The translations under genes and the position numbers were made by a program. A DNA stretch of 64,000 nt from Bradyrhizobium nivariense (GTDB lineage: Bacteria > Pseudomonadota > Alphaproteobacteria > Rhizobiales > Xanthobacteraceae): positions 62,001-126,000 of the forward strand of contig NZ_JARVWW010000006.1 in assembly GCF_029846715.1 (NCBI RefSeq). Direction: 5' to 3'. Each line of letters starts with the position of its first letter. Position 1 is the stretch's first letter. The notes under the pieces were generated by a model that was not told the origin of the DNA, did no database searches, and was given only the letters and a program-made list of their open reading frames with translations. Positions 8,740 through 16,936 of this stretch are shown piece by piece.

Positions 8740-9830
8740 CGAAGAGCAATCTTGCACGCACATTGCGCGAGCCGGCCGAACTTGTGGCCGACCAGCTTGT
8801 AACTGCCGAAGCGCTACCCGCGCTCGAACGCGTCGCCGCGCGCTACGCCGTTGCGATTACCCCGGCCCTGGTCGAACTGATCGACAAATCCAATCCCGAC
8901 GATCCGATCGCACGGCAATTCGTTCCGACTGCCGCGGAGCTGGAGATGCAGCCGGGCGAGAACGCCGATCCGATCGGCGATCATCCGCACTCGCCGGTTC
9001 CCGGGATCGTGCATCGCTATCCCGACCGCGTGCTGTTCAAGCTCGTTCACGTCTGCGCGGTCTATTGCCGCTTCTGCTTCCGCCGCGAGATGGTCGGACC
9101 CGGCAAGGAGAACGCGCTCTCGGACGGCGCCTATGGCGCGGCGATCGACTACATCCGTTCGCACAGCGAGATCTGGGAGGTGATCCTGACCGGCGGCGAT
9201 CCCCTGATGTTGTCGCCGCGGCGGATGAGCGAGATCATGGCCGATCTTGCCGGCATCGATCACGTCAAGATCATCCGCCTTCACACCCGCGTGCCGGTGG
9301 CCGATCCCGCGCGCATCAGCCACGAGATGGTCGCGGCGCTGAAGGCTGAAGGCGCGACCACCTGGGTGGCGCTGCATGCCAACCATGCGCGCGAACTGAC
9401 GGGGCCGGCGCGCGCCGCCTGCGCGCGGCTCGTCGATGCCGGAATTCCCATGGTGAGTCAGTCCGTGCTTTTGCGCGGTGTCAACGACAACGTGACCGCT
9501 CTGTCGGATTTGATGCGAGCCTTCGTCGAATGCCGGATCAAGCCCTATTACCTGCATCACGGCGATCTCGCGCCAGGCACGGCGCATCTGCGAACGACGC
9601 TCGCCGAGGGCCAGGATTTGATGCGGCAGTTGCGCGGACGGGTGTCAGGACTGTGTCAGCCTGACTATGTCATCGACATTCCCGGAGGCGCCGGCAAGTC
9701 GCCGGTGGGGCCGAATTACGTGTTGCCGATGCAAAATACCGCACCTGATGCGGGTGATGCGGCATCGGAAACGCGCTATCGTATCGTGGATTACTGCGGC
9801 GACGTTCACCTCTATCCGCCCGAGACCTGA
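8736..9830 (+). CDS. epmB: EF-P beta-lysylation protein, lysine 2,3-aminomutase family
   Basis: A radical SAM, PLP-dependent aminomutase that converts lysine to beta-lysine for EpmA. The [4Fe-4S] ligands are in CAVYCRFCFRR (CxxxCxxC), and the PLP lysine is likely in GGAGKSPVGPNYV. At 364 residues it is the short KamA/YjeK type without the C-terminal zinc extension of clostridial KamA. The 4-base overlap with epmA and divergent efp support the role. Confidence 0.95.
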   Translation: MTKSNLARTLREPAELVADQLVTAEALPALERVAARYAVAITPALVELIDKSNPDDPIARQFVPTAAELEMQPGENADPIGDHPHSPVPGIVHRYPDRVLFKLVHVCAVYCRFCFRREMVGPGKENALSDGAYGAAIDYIRSHSEIWEVILTGGDPLMLSPRRMSEIMADLAGIDHVKIIRLHTRVPVADPARISHEMVAALKAEGATTWVALHANHARELTGPARAACARLVDAGIPMVSQSVLLRGVNDNVTALSDLMRAFVECRIKPYYLHHGDLAPGTAHLRTTLAEGQDLMRQLRGRVSGLCQPDYVIDIPGGAGKSPVGPNYVLPMQNTAPDAGDAASETRYRIVDYCGDVHLYPPET

Positions 9831-9873
9831 GCGGTCGCGATGGAGACGCCGGCTTGAGCAATGGAGGAAAGAC

Positions 9874-10128
9874 ATGAAGAAGATCATGGTGGCAGTATCG
9901 CTCGTGGTCTTGCTCGGCGGCGCGGCGGTTGCGCAGACCGGCAGCCCCAAGGGATCGACATCGGGCGGCGCGACGTCCGGATCGTTGCCACAGGCGCCGG
10001 TCGGGCATCGCCAGGTGCGTGCCGCCGATGTGCCCAGCGAGAAGAACCTGAGCGACCCGAACGATCCCCTCAGCAAGGAAAATCAGGCGCTCGACAAGAA
10101 GATCAAGAGCATCTGCCGCGGCTGCTAG
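9874..10128 (+). CDS. Small secreted protein, 84 aa
   Basis: A signal peptide (MKKIMVAVSLVVLLGGAAVAQ) precedes a Gly/Ser/Thr-rich linker and a short charged helix ending in KSICRGC. The start has a GGAGG site upstream. It may be cotranscribed with epmB, 43 bases away, but a functional link is not evident. No family recognised. A GC-rich inverted repeat (about 10140-10178) may terminate transcription between it and aroG. Confidence 0.75.
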   Translation: MKKIMVAVSLVVLLGGAAVAQTGSPKGSTSGGATSGSLPQAPVGHRQVRAADVPSEKNLSDPNDPLSKENQALDKKIKSICRGC

Positions 10129-10182
10129 GCGCCGGAGCAGCGGGCAGGGTGCGACAGCCTCACCCCGCCCGCAATCGTTCGG

Positions 10183-11268
10183 TCAGGCGGAGCGCTCGTG
10201 CAGCCCTGCGCGCTTGGTGTTGCGCCGGATCTCGACCGCGTCAGCGAGCTGCGCGAGCACGGTTGCCGTGGTCGCCCAGTCGATGCATCCGTCCGTGATG
10301 CTCTGGCCGTAGGTGAGCGGCTTGCCCGGCACCACGTCCTGGCGCCCGGCGACGAGATTGCTCTCGACCATCACCCCCATGATGCGGCTCTCGCCGCCGG
10401 AAATCTGCCCGGCGATGTCGGCCGTCACAAGCGGCTGGTTGTCCGGCTTCTTGCTCGAATTGGCGTGGCTCGCATCGACCATCACGAGTGGCGCGACGCC
10501 GGACTTCGCCAGATCGTTGCAGGCCTCCGCGACGCTTGCCGCATCGTAGTTCGGCTTGCTGCCGCCGCGCAGGATGATGTGACAGTCCTCGTTGCCCGCA
10601 GTCGAGGCGATCGCAGAGCGGCCGAGCTTGGTCACCGCCATGAAATGATGCGGATGCGAGGCCGACTTCACCGCGTCCGCCGCGATCCGCACATTTCCGT
10701 CGGTGCCGTTCTTGAAGCCGACCGGGCAGGACAGCCCGGAGGCCAGCTCGCGATGGATCTGGCTTTCGGTCGTGCGCGCGCCGATCGCCGCCCAGGACAC
10801 GAGGTCCGCGATATATTGCGGCGTCGTCATGTCGAGGAATTCGGTGCCGGCGGGCAGGCCGAGATTATTGACCGCCGAGAGCACGTTGCGCGCCAGCCGC
10901 AGACCCCTGTTGATGTCGAAGCTGCCGTCCAAATCAGGATCGTTGATCAGGCCCTTCCAGCCGACGGTGGTGCGCGGCTTCTCGAAATAGACCCGCATCA
11001 CGATCTCGAGCTGGTCGGCGAGATCTTCGCGCAAGCACGCGAGGCGCTCGGCGTATTCGAGCGCGGCCCTGGGGTCATGCACCGAGCAGGGGCCGACCAC
11101 GACCAGCAGCCGATCGTCCTGGCCATTGAGGATCGCATGGATGGCGTTGCGTGCCGCCATCACCACGCGCGTCGCGGTGAGCGTGCGCGGGACTTCCCGC
11201 ATCACCTCTTCCGGCGTGCTCAGCTCTTTCAGTTCGCGGATACGAAGATCGTCGGTCGTGCTCAGCAC
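10183..11268 (-). CDS. aroG: 3-deoxy-7-phosphoheptulonate synthase, class I
   Basis: Catalyses PEP plus erythrose-4-phosphate to DAHP, the first step of the shikimate pathway. The AroF/G/H-type core shows GPCSVHDPRAALEYA, FEKPRTTVGWKGLINDP, GTEFLDMTTPQYI, LRGGSKPNYD, VMVDASHANSSKKP and GVMVESNLVAG. The 361-residue length is normal. It lies downstream of a leader peptide rich in all three aromatic amino acids and an intrinsic terminator, so expression is probably set by attenuation. Confidence 0.97.
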   Translation of the reverse strand: MLSTTDDLRIRELKELSTPEEVMREVPRTLTATRVVMAARNAIHAILNGQDDRLLVVVGPCSVHDPRAALEYAERLACLREDLADQLEIVMRVYFEKPRTTVGWKGLINDPDLDGSFDINRGLRLARNVLSAVNNLGLPAGTEFLDMTTPQYIADLVSWAAIGARTTESQIHRELASGLSCPVGFKNGTDGNVRIAADAVKSASHPHHFMAVTKLGRSAIASTAGNEDCHIILRGGSKPNYDAASVAEACNDLAKSGVAPLVMVDASHANSSKKPDNQPLVTADIAGQISGGESRIMGVMVESNLVAGRQDVVPGKPLTYGQSITDGCIDWATTATVLAQLADAVEIRRNTKRAGLHERSA

Positions 11269-11309
11269 GGCGGGCTCCTGTCATTTTGAGAACCTGCCGG
11301 CCAATAAAA

Positions 11310-11331
11310 AAGCCGCCAGGTCTGGCGGCTT
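11310..11331 (-). terminator. Leader terminator (attenuator) of aroG
   Basis: A perfect 10-bp stem, AAGCCGCCAG/CTGGCGGCTT with a 2-base loop, is followed on the minus strand by a run of Ts (11306-11311). It sits between the leader peptide stop and the aroG start. Its 5' arm can instead pair with CTGGCGGC inside the leader ORF (minus strand of 11377-11384), which would form the antiterminator. Confidence 0.85.
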
Positions 11332-11354
11332 GTTCGGACGTTTGCTGCAATATT

Positions 11355-11435
11355 TCAGATTGAGCGCGATCCTCCTGCCGCCAGCGAGCTGTCGTAGCTA
11401 AAGTACCAAAAATAGCTGGTGACGAGGGTGATCAT
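11355..11435 (-). CDS. aroG leader peptide, 26 aa, with Tyr-Phe-Trp-Tyr-Phe run
   Basis: The ORF reads MITLVTSYFWYFSYDSSLAA and ends GGSRSI. Residues 8-14 (YFWYFSY) sense charged Tyr, Phe and Trp tRNAs. A ribosome stalled there would cover CCAGC (minus strand of 11415-11419), freeing the downstream CTGGCGGC to pair with the terminator's 5' arm and allow aroG transcription. The ATG lies 8 bases after the -10 hexamer, so the transcript probably begins at this AUG (leaderless), as known for rhizobial trpL. Confidence 0.85.
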   Translation of the reverse strand: MITLVTSYFWYFSYDSSLAAGGSRSI

Positions 11436-11442
11436 GGCCAGT

Positions 11443-11471
11443 CATATAGCGCGCGATTGGCGGGTTGTCAC
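11443..11471 (-). promoter_or_regulatory. Promoter of the aroG leader transcript
   Basis: On the minus strand GTGACA (11471-11466) and TATATG (11448-11443) are separated by 17 bases. The predicted start of transcription coincides with the A of the leader peptide ATG at 11435. Confidence 0.7.
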
Positions 11472-11502
11472 CCCCCAATCGACGTGAGAGCCACCGGGCG
11501 CC

Positions 11503-12081
11503 TCAACTGTTGCTGTTGCGTGCCGCCAGCGCCATGCCGATCAGCGTGGCGCCGCCGAACAGCAGGTTGATGCCGACGAGGATGCCGATTGCCCATTCCG
11601 CCGAGCTCGGCAATCCCGTAATCACCATGAACGAGATCGCGATGTCGACGAGGCCCGAGATCAGGAGCCACGACCAGCGGCCACCCGGCTCGCGGCGGTG
11701 CTCCAGCGCGTACATGATGGTGGCGACGCCCTCGGCGAGGAAATAGGCGCCGAGCACGATGGTCAGCGTCAGCACGGCCTGCATCGGCCGCGCCAGCAGC
11801 AGCATGCCGGCGAGCACGGCGAGCGCGGCCGAGATCAGCGACCACCAGAAGCCCGGCGTGCTGCGCGCCCAATAGGTGGCGATCAATCCGCCGATGCCGC
11901 TGATCAGGAACATCCAGCCGAGGAAGATCGCAATCGCAAGGCTCGCAAGCGGCGGCAGGATCAGCGCGGCAACGCCGAGAACGGCGAGCAGGATGCCTTC
12001 GAACAGGAAGGCTTTCCAATGTGCCTTGACCGTCCGGCTCATGGCGGATTGCAGTCGGGAAAAATCCTCGGGTGATGTCAT
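11503..12081 (-). CDS. HdeD family acid-resistance membrane protein
   Basis: A 192-residue protein with about six hydrophobic helices in the DUF308/HdeD pattern (GILLAVLGVAALILPPLASLAI, GWMFLISGIGGLIATYW, LVDIAISFMVITGLP, LLFGGATLIGMALAAR). ATG 12081 (MTSPEDFSRLQ) is preferred. The frame is open to 12129, but the extra residues are encoded by a tandem duplication (CTCCAGATCGGCAGG-like) and look non-coding. Confidence 0.88.
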   Translation of the reverse strand: MTSPEDFSRLQSAMSRTVKAHWKAFLFEGILLAVLGVAALILPPLASLAIAIFLGWMFLISGIGGLIATYWARSTPGFWWSLISAALAVLAGMLLLARPMQAVLTLTIVLGAYFLAEGVATIMYALEHRREPGGRWSWLLISGLVDIAISFMVITGLPSSAEWAIGILVGINLLFGGATLIGMALAARNSNS

Positions 12082-12165
12082 CGGCAGACTCCAGATCGGC
12101 AGGCTCCAGATCGACAGGCGTGTGCTCAATCTAGTATGCGCACACCGCGCTTGCCATCCCGCGGT

Positions 12166-13206
12166 TCAGCCGCCGCCGTGCGCCGACGAAAAACCTTCCC
12201 CGCTGGTGCGGATGCGGTTGCGTCCGAGAACATAGATCGCGGTCGTGACGATCAGAAGGGCGAGGCCGAGCAGGATCGAGACCAAGCCGATCGGGATCAG
12301 GGCCAGCGTCAGATTGCGCTCGGGGTTGATGAGCCAGTGATGAATCGAGGTCAGCACGAAGGCGAGACCGAGAAAGCCGACGCCGCCGCCGGCCAGCAGC
12401 AGCGCCCACATCCGGCGCAACTGGCTGAGCCGCTCGCGCGCGATTTCGGTCCGGGGCGCGTGATGGCGCGCGACGCGCCGTACCAGCCGGATGGCGAAGG
12501 CGATCGAGCTGAAGCCGATCAGCAGGCTCGCGCCGCCCAACCACATCCGCAGCGTCGGGTCGAGATCCGGCATGCGCTGAAGTGTGAGCAGGGGAAAGTC
12601 GAAGGCCGAATGCAGGGCGAGCGGGCCTGCGAAGATCAGCAGGCGGCTGGAGAGGCGGGCCCAGTCGCGATGATGGCGGTTTGCACCCAGCGCCGTGCCG
12701 GCGCGCGCGATGGTCAGATAGGCGCCGGCGATGATGCCGAGCGCGCCGTGGAACGGCACGGTCAGCACGCTGCGCAGCGCCGCCAGCGAGCGCCACATCT
12801 CGGCATGCTGGACGAGATAGGCGAGGTTCTCGTAGGCGGCAAAGCCCAGGCCGACCGCGGCACCATAGACCACGGTGTCCATCGGATTGGCGAAGGTCCG
12901 CCGCTTGGTCGAGGCGACCAGCACGATGGCGATCACCTTGACCGCTTCCTCCGGCAGCGCGACGCCGAAGATCGAATGCATCGCCAGCGCCGCCCAGGGA
13001 TTGTCGGGGGCCGCGACCATTCTGGCGAAGGGCGCGCGGGCGAGGCCCAGCAGCGAAATGCTGGCCGCGCCGAGCAGGAACGCGGTCCAGACCTGGGCCG
13101 GCGGTCCCGGACGTTCCTCGGCGGCAATGACAAGCCACAGCATCAGCAGCGCCGGGGCGATGGCGGCCGTTCCGATGACGGTGGGTAACGCTTCAATCAG
13201 GTACAT
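12166..13206 (-). CDS. PrsW family intramembrane metalloprotease
   Basis: A 346-residue protein with eight or more membrane helices. The signature residues are present: ALPEEAVKV (EE), GFAAYENLAYL (conserved Glu) and FHGALGI plus HSAFDF (His metal ligands). PrsW cleaves an anti-sigma factor in Bacillus; the alphaproteobacterial substrate is unknown. No sigma/anti-sigma pair lies nearby. It follows the HdeD gene's start by 84 bases on the same strand. Confidence 0.9.
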   Translation of the reverse strand: MYLIEALPTVIGTAAIAPALLMLWLVIAAEERPGPPAQVWTAFLLGAASISLLGLARAPFARMVAAPDNPWAALAMHSIFGVALPEEAVKVIAIVLVASTKRRTFANPMDTVVYGAAVGLGFAAYENLAYLVQHAEMWRSLAALRSVLTVPFHGALGIIAGAYLTIARAGTALGANRHHRDWARLSSRLLIFAGPLALHSAFDFPLLTLQRMPDLDPTLRMWLGGASLLIGFSSIAFAIRLVRRVARHHAPRTEIARERLSQLRRMWALLLAGGGVGFLGLAFVLTSIHHWLINPERNLTLALIPIGLVSILLGLALLIVTTAIYVLGRNRIRTSGEGFSSAHGGG

Positions 13207-13535
13207 CGGCGCCGAAAATAGGTTCCCTTGATCCGCTTATCCACATTCACCGATGCGACCATGTGTCATGCGCTTGCTGTCGGCTCCCTTAACAAGCGCG
13301 ACAGCCGGCGTTCATCAGGACCGCCGGCGCGGTGTAGAATACGGAGCGCAATCAATCGCATGACAGAACCATTTCGTCAGCCATGGCAACGGTCGCGCGC
13401 CCGCCACCGGATCGCGATTTGTAAGTCAGATCAAGGTAATGTGCAGGTTTCTTCGATTCACGATGCACGTGTCGCCTTGGCAAGTCCAGAGCCGGGATGG
13501 CGCCGTCCGGGCAGCGTACGGCCGGTCGGGCCGGA
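13207..13535. other. Intergenic region without recognisable gene
   Basis: This 329-base stretch contains the PrsW upstream region and several short GC-rich inverted repeats (for example around 13495-13535). No convincing coding frame, tRNA or repeat family was seen. Confidence 0.5.
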
Positions 13536-13685
13536 CTAGTCACGCTTCGTCGCGCGGGATGGTGACGCGATCCGGCGTGTCCGTACCTGCTCCAGCTCCC
13601 AGAAGGCGCGTATGAGGCACGTGCCCAGGCAGAACACGATGAGCAGCAGCAGGAAGGCTTGGTCGACGGCAGGGATCTGTATCAT
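13536..13685 (-). CDS. Small single-span membrane protein, 49 aa
   Basis: The ORF reads MIQIPAVDQAFLLLLIVFCL, continues with GTCLIRAFWELEQ, and ends in a strongly basic tail (TRRIASPSRATKRD). One helix (about 10-26) followed by a positive cytoplasmic tail fits a small inner-membrane protein. No family is recognised, and no strong ribosome site lies ahead. Confidence 0.45.
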   Translation of the reverse strand: MIQIPAVDQAFLLLLIVFCLGTCLIRAFWELEQVRTRRIASPSRATKRD

Positions 13686-13809
13686 GGCGTTGATCAAGCA
13701 ACGCGCATGCCATGCGTTCCCGCAATGGCCTGCGCTGTGCGCAGCCGCGCCTTCATAACGCGCGGCCTGCGCCGGACAGATCGGCGGCGGAAATGGCTGT
13801 TTCCGGCCT

Positions 13810-14067
13810 TCAATGCGTGGTCAACGGCGGCGGTGCGTCGGGCGCGATGTCGAAGGCGCCGAGATGGAATTTGTCGCCGATGGACTCGTCCGGCTCGGAA
13901 TGTTCCGCCATCAGCGTGAACGCGGCCTGCGGGTATTGCTTCCAGATTTCGAGATCGCCGGCGGTGATGGTGAGCCAGCCGAACGTGTACATATAGCGTC
14001 CGGGCTCGGTAACCCGGCCGACCCTGTCCCAGGTGATCTTGTCGATTGTGATCTTGTCGACTGCCAT
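13810..14067 (-). CDS. Hypothetical protein, 85 aa
   Basis: Starts MAVDKITIDKITWDRVGRVT and includes FGWLTITAGDLEIWKQYPQA. It is a beta-rich soluble protein without a signal. The N-terminal DKITIDKIT is encoded by a short tandem duplication (about 14037-14062). An in-frame start at 14124 would add a poorly coding 19-residue extension. Function unknown. Confidence 0.7.
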   Translation of the reverse strand: MAVDKITIDKITWDRVGRVTEPGRYMYTFGWLTITAGDLEIWKQYPQAAFTLMAEHSEPDESIGDKFHLGAFDIAPDAPPPLTTH

Positions 14068-14170
14068 TCGGTCCCCCGATCGCAAGTCTGCAAATGATGT
14101 CCGGCACGAGGCGCGGACCTTCAAAAGCTGATCCCGGAATGGGGCTGAGATAGGGCGGCGAGGCGGAGGA

Positions 14171-14797
14171 TCAGGCCGATTGCAGCAAGGGCGTACGGAC
14201 GATCAGCCGAACGAGGTCGTCCCGCGACTGCTTTTCGGCGAATTTGACCGCAAAGCCGTCGTCGAATTTGCGGATCACGCGCCCGACGCAGGCGCCGACC
14301 GCAAGCGGAGTTCCCATTGGCGGGTCGTATTCGCAGGATATCGCGACACCGGCCGTGGAGACGTCGATGATGAAGCAAGGATGGGTGCCGCCGTCGGCGA
14401 GCGTCAGGAAGGTGTGCGCGACCTGCGGAACGAAGCGCGCGTCATTCCGCAGCTCCTCGACGCTGGCGTCCTTCTGCTTCTTCTCGAGCCAGGTCAGCTT
14501 TTCCGACATCCAGGCGCGCCGGGCCCGCGTCATGTCGAGCTCCATCAGGAAGCCCGACTTCAGCGTCGCGCTGATGGTGCACTGGAACTCGCCAAAATCC
14601 TGGAAATAGGAGGTCACGCGCTCGCCGACCTTGCCGACCACCGGCACGTCGACCATCATGCGGAACGGCGAGACGCGGCTGGTGCGGCAGGCGAAGGTAC
14701 GGAGCTTGCCCTCGCAATCGTACCAGCGCGGCAACGAGTAGCTGCCACTCACGGTGACTTGCACTGCACGCTGCCTGAGGAAGTCTGCGACGGACAT
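14171..14797 (-). CDS. PilZ domain-containing protein
   Basis: A 208-residue protein. The C-terminal half carries the cyclic-di-GMP motifs RNDAR (RxxxR) and DVSTAGVAISC (DxSxxG) with the usual beta-strand spacing. The N-terminal half (SYSLPRWYDCEGKLRTFACR, MMVDVPVVGKVGERVTSYF) resembles a second, degenerate PilZ-like barrel. It probably reads c-di-GMP for motility or surface attachment. ATG 14797 is preferred over TTG 14848. Confidence 0.8.
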   Translation of the reverse strand: MSVADFLRQRAVQVTVSGSYSLPRWYDCEGKLRTFACRTSRVSPFRMMVDVPVVGKVGERVTSYFQDFGEFQCTISATLKSGFLMELDMTRARRAWMSEKLTWLEKKQKDASVEELRNDARFVPQVAHTFLTLADGGTHPCFIIDVSTAGVAISCEYDPPMGTPLAVGACVGRVIRKFDDGFAVKFAEKQSRDDLVRLIVRTPLLQSA

Positions 14798-14962
14798 GGG
14801 CGCCAATCGTGTTTCGGAGTATTTCCATAATTCCACGGTAGCAATCAAATTCTAAGCAAATGATACCGGCACTCACGAGCAGGGGTAAATTTCCGGTAAA
14901 TGCACGGATCGGGGCGGGCGGCATAGCGCCGCAATTATGAGGCCCGTGATCTCACAACCGCG

Positions 14963-15613
14963 TCATCCGAGCAGCACCAGCAGAGCCAACGCGCCAATGG
15001 CCATGACGAGCTTGATCGTCGCGCAGGCCAGGCCGTCCGGTCTGCTCTCAAATCCGAACCACGGCAGTGCACGCCGCATCGCGCGCGTTGCGAATGCTTC
15101 GACGATGGCGAGCAGAAGAGCGATGCCGGCGAAGGACCATGATGCGTCCGGCAGCATCCATGCCGCGAGCCACGCGGGGACGGACGCTTTCAACGACGCC
15201 AGCAGCGCGAACCATCCGAACAGGGATACGAAGCCCTTGATGATCTCGGGCCCGATCGTGTCGGGCTCGAAACGGATGCCGATGTTTCCAAGCGCGCGTT
15301 CGATGCGCTCGCTATCGGTGAAGAAGAGGAAGGCGCCGAGGTAGAGAGGAGCGCGCGACTGAAAGAGCAGCGCGACGATGCCGAACAGGACGGCGTAGCC
15401 GTAGGCGTCAGCGAGGATGGTCGTGCCGGCCATATGCGACAGCTCCGGCGCGGCCGTCGCCTGGCGCTGCGGAAGCGATCTGGCGCGCGCCACGTGCTCC
15501 AGCATTCTGGCGCGCCGCTCCGGCGCGTAAGCTGCCGTACGGTGCATCCATGGCGGCGGCGCCGGCGAGGCAATTCCGGCCTGGTCGTCCGAGGGAGATT
15601 TACGCTGCGCCAT
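14963..15613 (-). CDS. Integral membrane protein of unknown function, 216 aa
   Basis: A cytoplasmic N-terminal region of about 60 residues (rich in Arg, Pro and Ala) is followed by about four membrane helices (ILADAYGYAVLFGIVALLF, IIKGFVSLFGWFALLASL, FAGIALLLAIVEAFA, IKLVMAIGALALLVLLG). No family recognised. It stands alone next to tRNA-Glu. Confidence 0.7.
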   Translation of the reverse strand: MAQRKSPSDDQAGIASPAPPPWMHRTAAYAPERRARMLEHVARARSLPQRQATAAPELSHMAGTTILADAYGYAVLFGIVALLFQSRAPLYLGAFLFFTDSERIERALGNIGIRFEPDTIGPEIIKGFVSLFGWFALLASLKASVPAWLAAWMLPDASWSFAGIALLLAIVEAFATRAMRRALPWFGFESRPDGLACATIKLVMAIGALALLVLLG

Positions 15614-15714
15614 GGGCCTGCATCCGGTTCCAACAGGACATTGGTCGGAGCCGAGGGGCAGGGAGGTTCATGTGAGGGCGGCAGATTTCGCCACGTCATC
15701 CGATGGCCGGATGA

Positions 15715-15789
15715 TGGCGCTCCCTAGCGGAATCGAACCGCTCTCTCCACCGTGAAAGGGTGGCGTCCTAACCGATAGACGAAGGGAGC
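15715..15789 (-). tRNA. tRNA-Glu (anticodon UUC)
   Basis: On the minus strand the acceptor GCTCCCT pairs with AGGGAGC, the anticodon stem CCACC/GGTGG encloses loop CTTTCAC (anticodon TTC), and the T-arm contains GGTTCGATTCC. The CCA end (15717-15715) is encoded. Confidence 0.97.
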
Positions 15790-16015
15790 AAACCCTGGGG
15801 CCCCGCCGCTCTTCGCGGCACGGCCGCTGGCCGTCCGAACAGGGCCCGGCGGCTGCAGCGGGCGAACCTATAATGGCCTTTGGCGCCCTGGGCAAGCCGT
15901 TCGGGAACGGTCTTTTGGCACCGGTGGATAGCATCCCCCCGGGATCATTCGGGGGGCGAATTCAACGGTTTCTTAGGGTTCCCTCGCTAGCGCTGGAATG
16001 GGAGAATTTCAGCCA

Positions 16016-16270
16016 ATGCCACAGCCCAAGAAGCGCGCGGCTCGCAAGTCGTTGTCGCAGCACGCCTGGATCACGCTCGACGGCGGGTTCGCGGCACGGC
16101 ATTGCCTGGTCCAGGACATCTCGAGCTCCGGCGCGAAGATCACGCTGGACGACGATGCGAGCCAGCTCCCGGGCGTGATCCGGATGGCGTTCGCGCGCGA
16201 CGCGCGGACCGGGCGGAGCTGCCAGGTGGTCTGGCGCCGCGGCAAATCGGCCGGCGTCAAGTTCATCTGA
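16016..16270 (+). CDS. Small PilZ domain protein, 84 aa
   Basis: A stand-alone PilZ domain. DISSSGAKI gives the DxSxxG motif, and CQVVWRRGKSAGVKFI is the conserved last strand. The RxxxR motif is degenerate (RAARKSLSQ), so c-di-GMP binding is doubtful. ATG 16016 follows GGGAG at about 16001; ATG 15998 would add six residues. Confidence 0.78.
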   Translation: MPQPKKRAARKSLSQHAWITLDGGFAARHCLVQDISSSGAKITLDDDASQLPGVIRMAFARDARTGRSCQVVWRRGKSAGVKFI

Positions 16271-16327
16271 CCCCGGGCGAAGCGACCCCGATGGCGCGCG
16301 GCGCCTGTCCAGGCTAGAACGGCGCGC

Positions 16328-16573
16328 ATGCGTGCGCCTCTCCTCATCCTGATCTCGTTGCTGACCACGTCCGCAGCCGCGGCGGAGGCCTTGCGCCTTC
16401 CGCCTGCGGAGCGCCCCCAGGCCGGCAAGGCTTTGCCGCTGAAGGGTACCGGCGGGACGGCGAAGGCGGGCTCCTGCGCCTCCTACGGCCGTGGCTTCCA
16501 TATGGTCGAGAGCACCGGCACCTGCGTCAAGATCGGCGGCTCGATCAGCGTCGAGACCACGGTCAGGCGCTGA
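16328..16573 (+). CDS. Secreted 81-aa protein resembling the N-terminus of an alphaproteobacterial porin
   Basis: A signal peptide (MRAPLLILISLLTTSAAAAE) and short linker lead into CASYGRGFHMVESTGTCVKI, which closely follows the conserved opening of the porin_2 family (a Cys-bounded YG-x-GF-x(3)-TGTC-KIGG segment). The protein then stops after GGSISVETTVRR, where a porin would continue with its beta-barrel. It may be a porin relic or an independent small envelope protein. Confidence 0.65.
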   Translation: MRAPLLILISLLTTSAAAAEALRLPPAERPQAGKALPLKGTGGTAKAGSCASYGRGFHMVESTGTCVKIGGSISVETTVRR

Positions 16574-16578
16574 CCCCA

Positions 16579-16761
16579 ATGCCGCCGGATATCATGTCGT
16601 CGGATATCATGCGGCCCGAGATCATCGTCCCGTTCGTGATGTATTGCGCGCTGTTGTTGTGGGTCGGCCGCGGCCTGAACTGGACCGCGCGGCTGGCCAC
16701 CGCGGCCGTGACGCTGGTGCTGATCGTCTGCGTGCTGCTGGTCGAGCGCGGCTGGCCTTAG
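16579..16761 (+). CDS. Small membrane protein, 60 aa
   Basis: It starts 5 bases after the preceding stop and has two hydrophobic helices (EIIVPFVMYCALLLWVG and ATAAVTLVLIVCVLLVE). The N-terminal MPPDIMSSDIMRPEI is encoded by a tandem GGATATCATG duplication, so ATG 16612 is a possible alternative start. Function unknown; perhaps cotranscribed with the porin-like gene. Confidence 0.55.
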   Translation: MPPDIMSSDIMRPEIIVPFVMYCALLLWVGRGLNWTARLATAAVTLVLIVCVLLVERGWP

Positions 16762-16763
16762 AG

Positions 16764-16816
16764 GCATGATCCGGAAAAGTGCGAAGCGGTTTTCTGAAGA
16801 GATCATGTTCAAACAA
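16764..16816. repeat. Dispersed GCATGATC...GATCATG palindromic repeat
   Basis: An imperfect palindrome with arms GCATGATC and GATCATGT around a GAAAAGTGCGAAGCGGTTTTC core, placed directly after a stop codon. I recognise this as a high-copy intergenic repeat of Bradyrhizobium and relatives. Confidence 0.6.
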
Positions 16817-16936
16817 CAGGGCCCCCAAACAAAAAACGCGAAAACAACCCCATGCACAGTAGCCGCCAGGTCCCGGCGGCGCGCGGCAAAATGCCGATTC
16901 ATCGTGCTCTCGGCGGACTTTAAGCCGCGTCACCGC

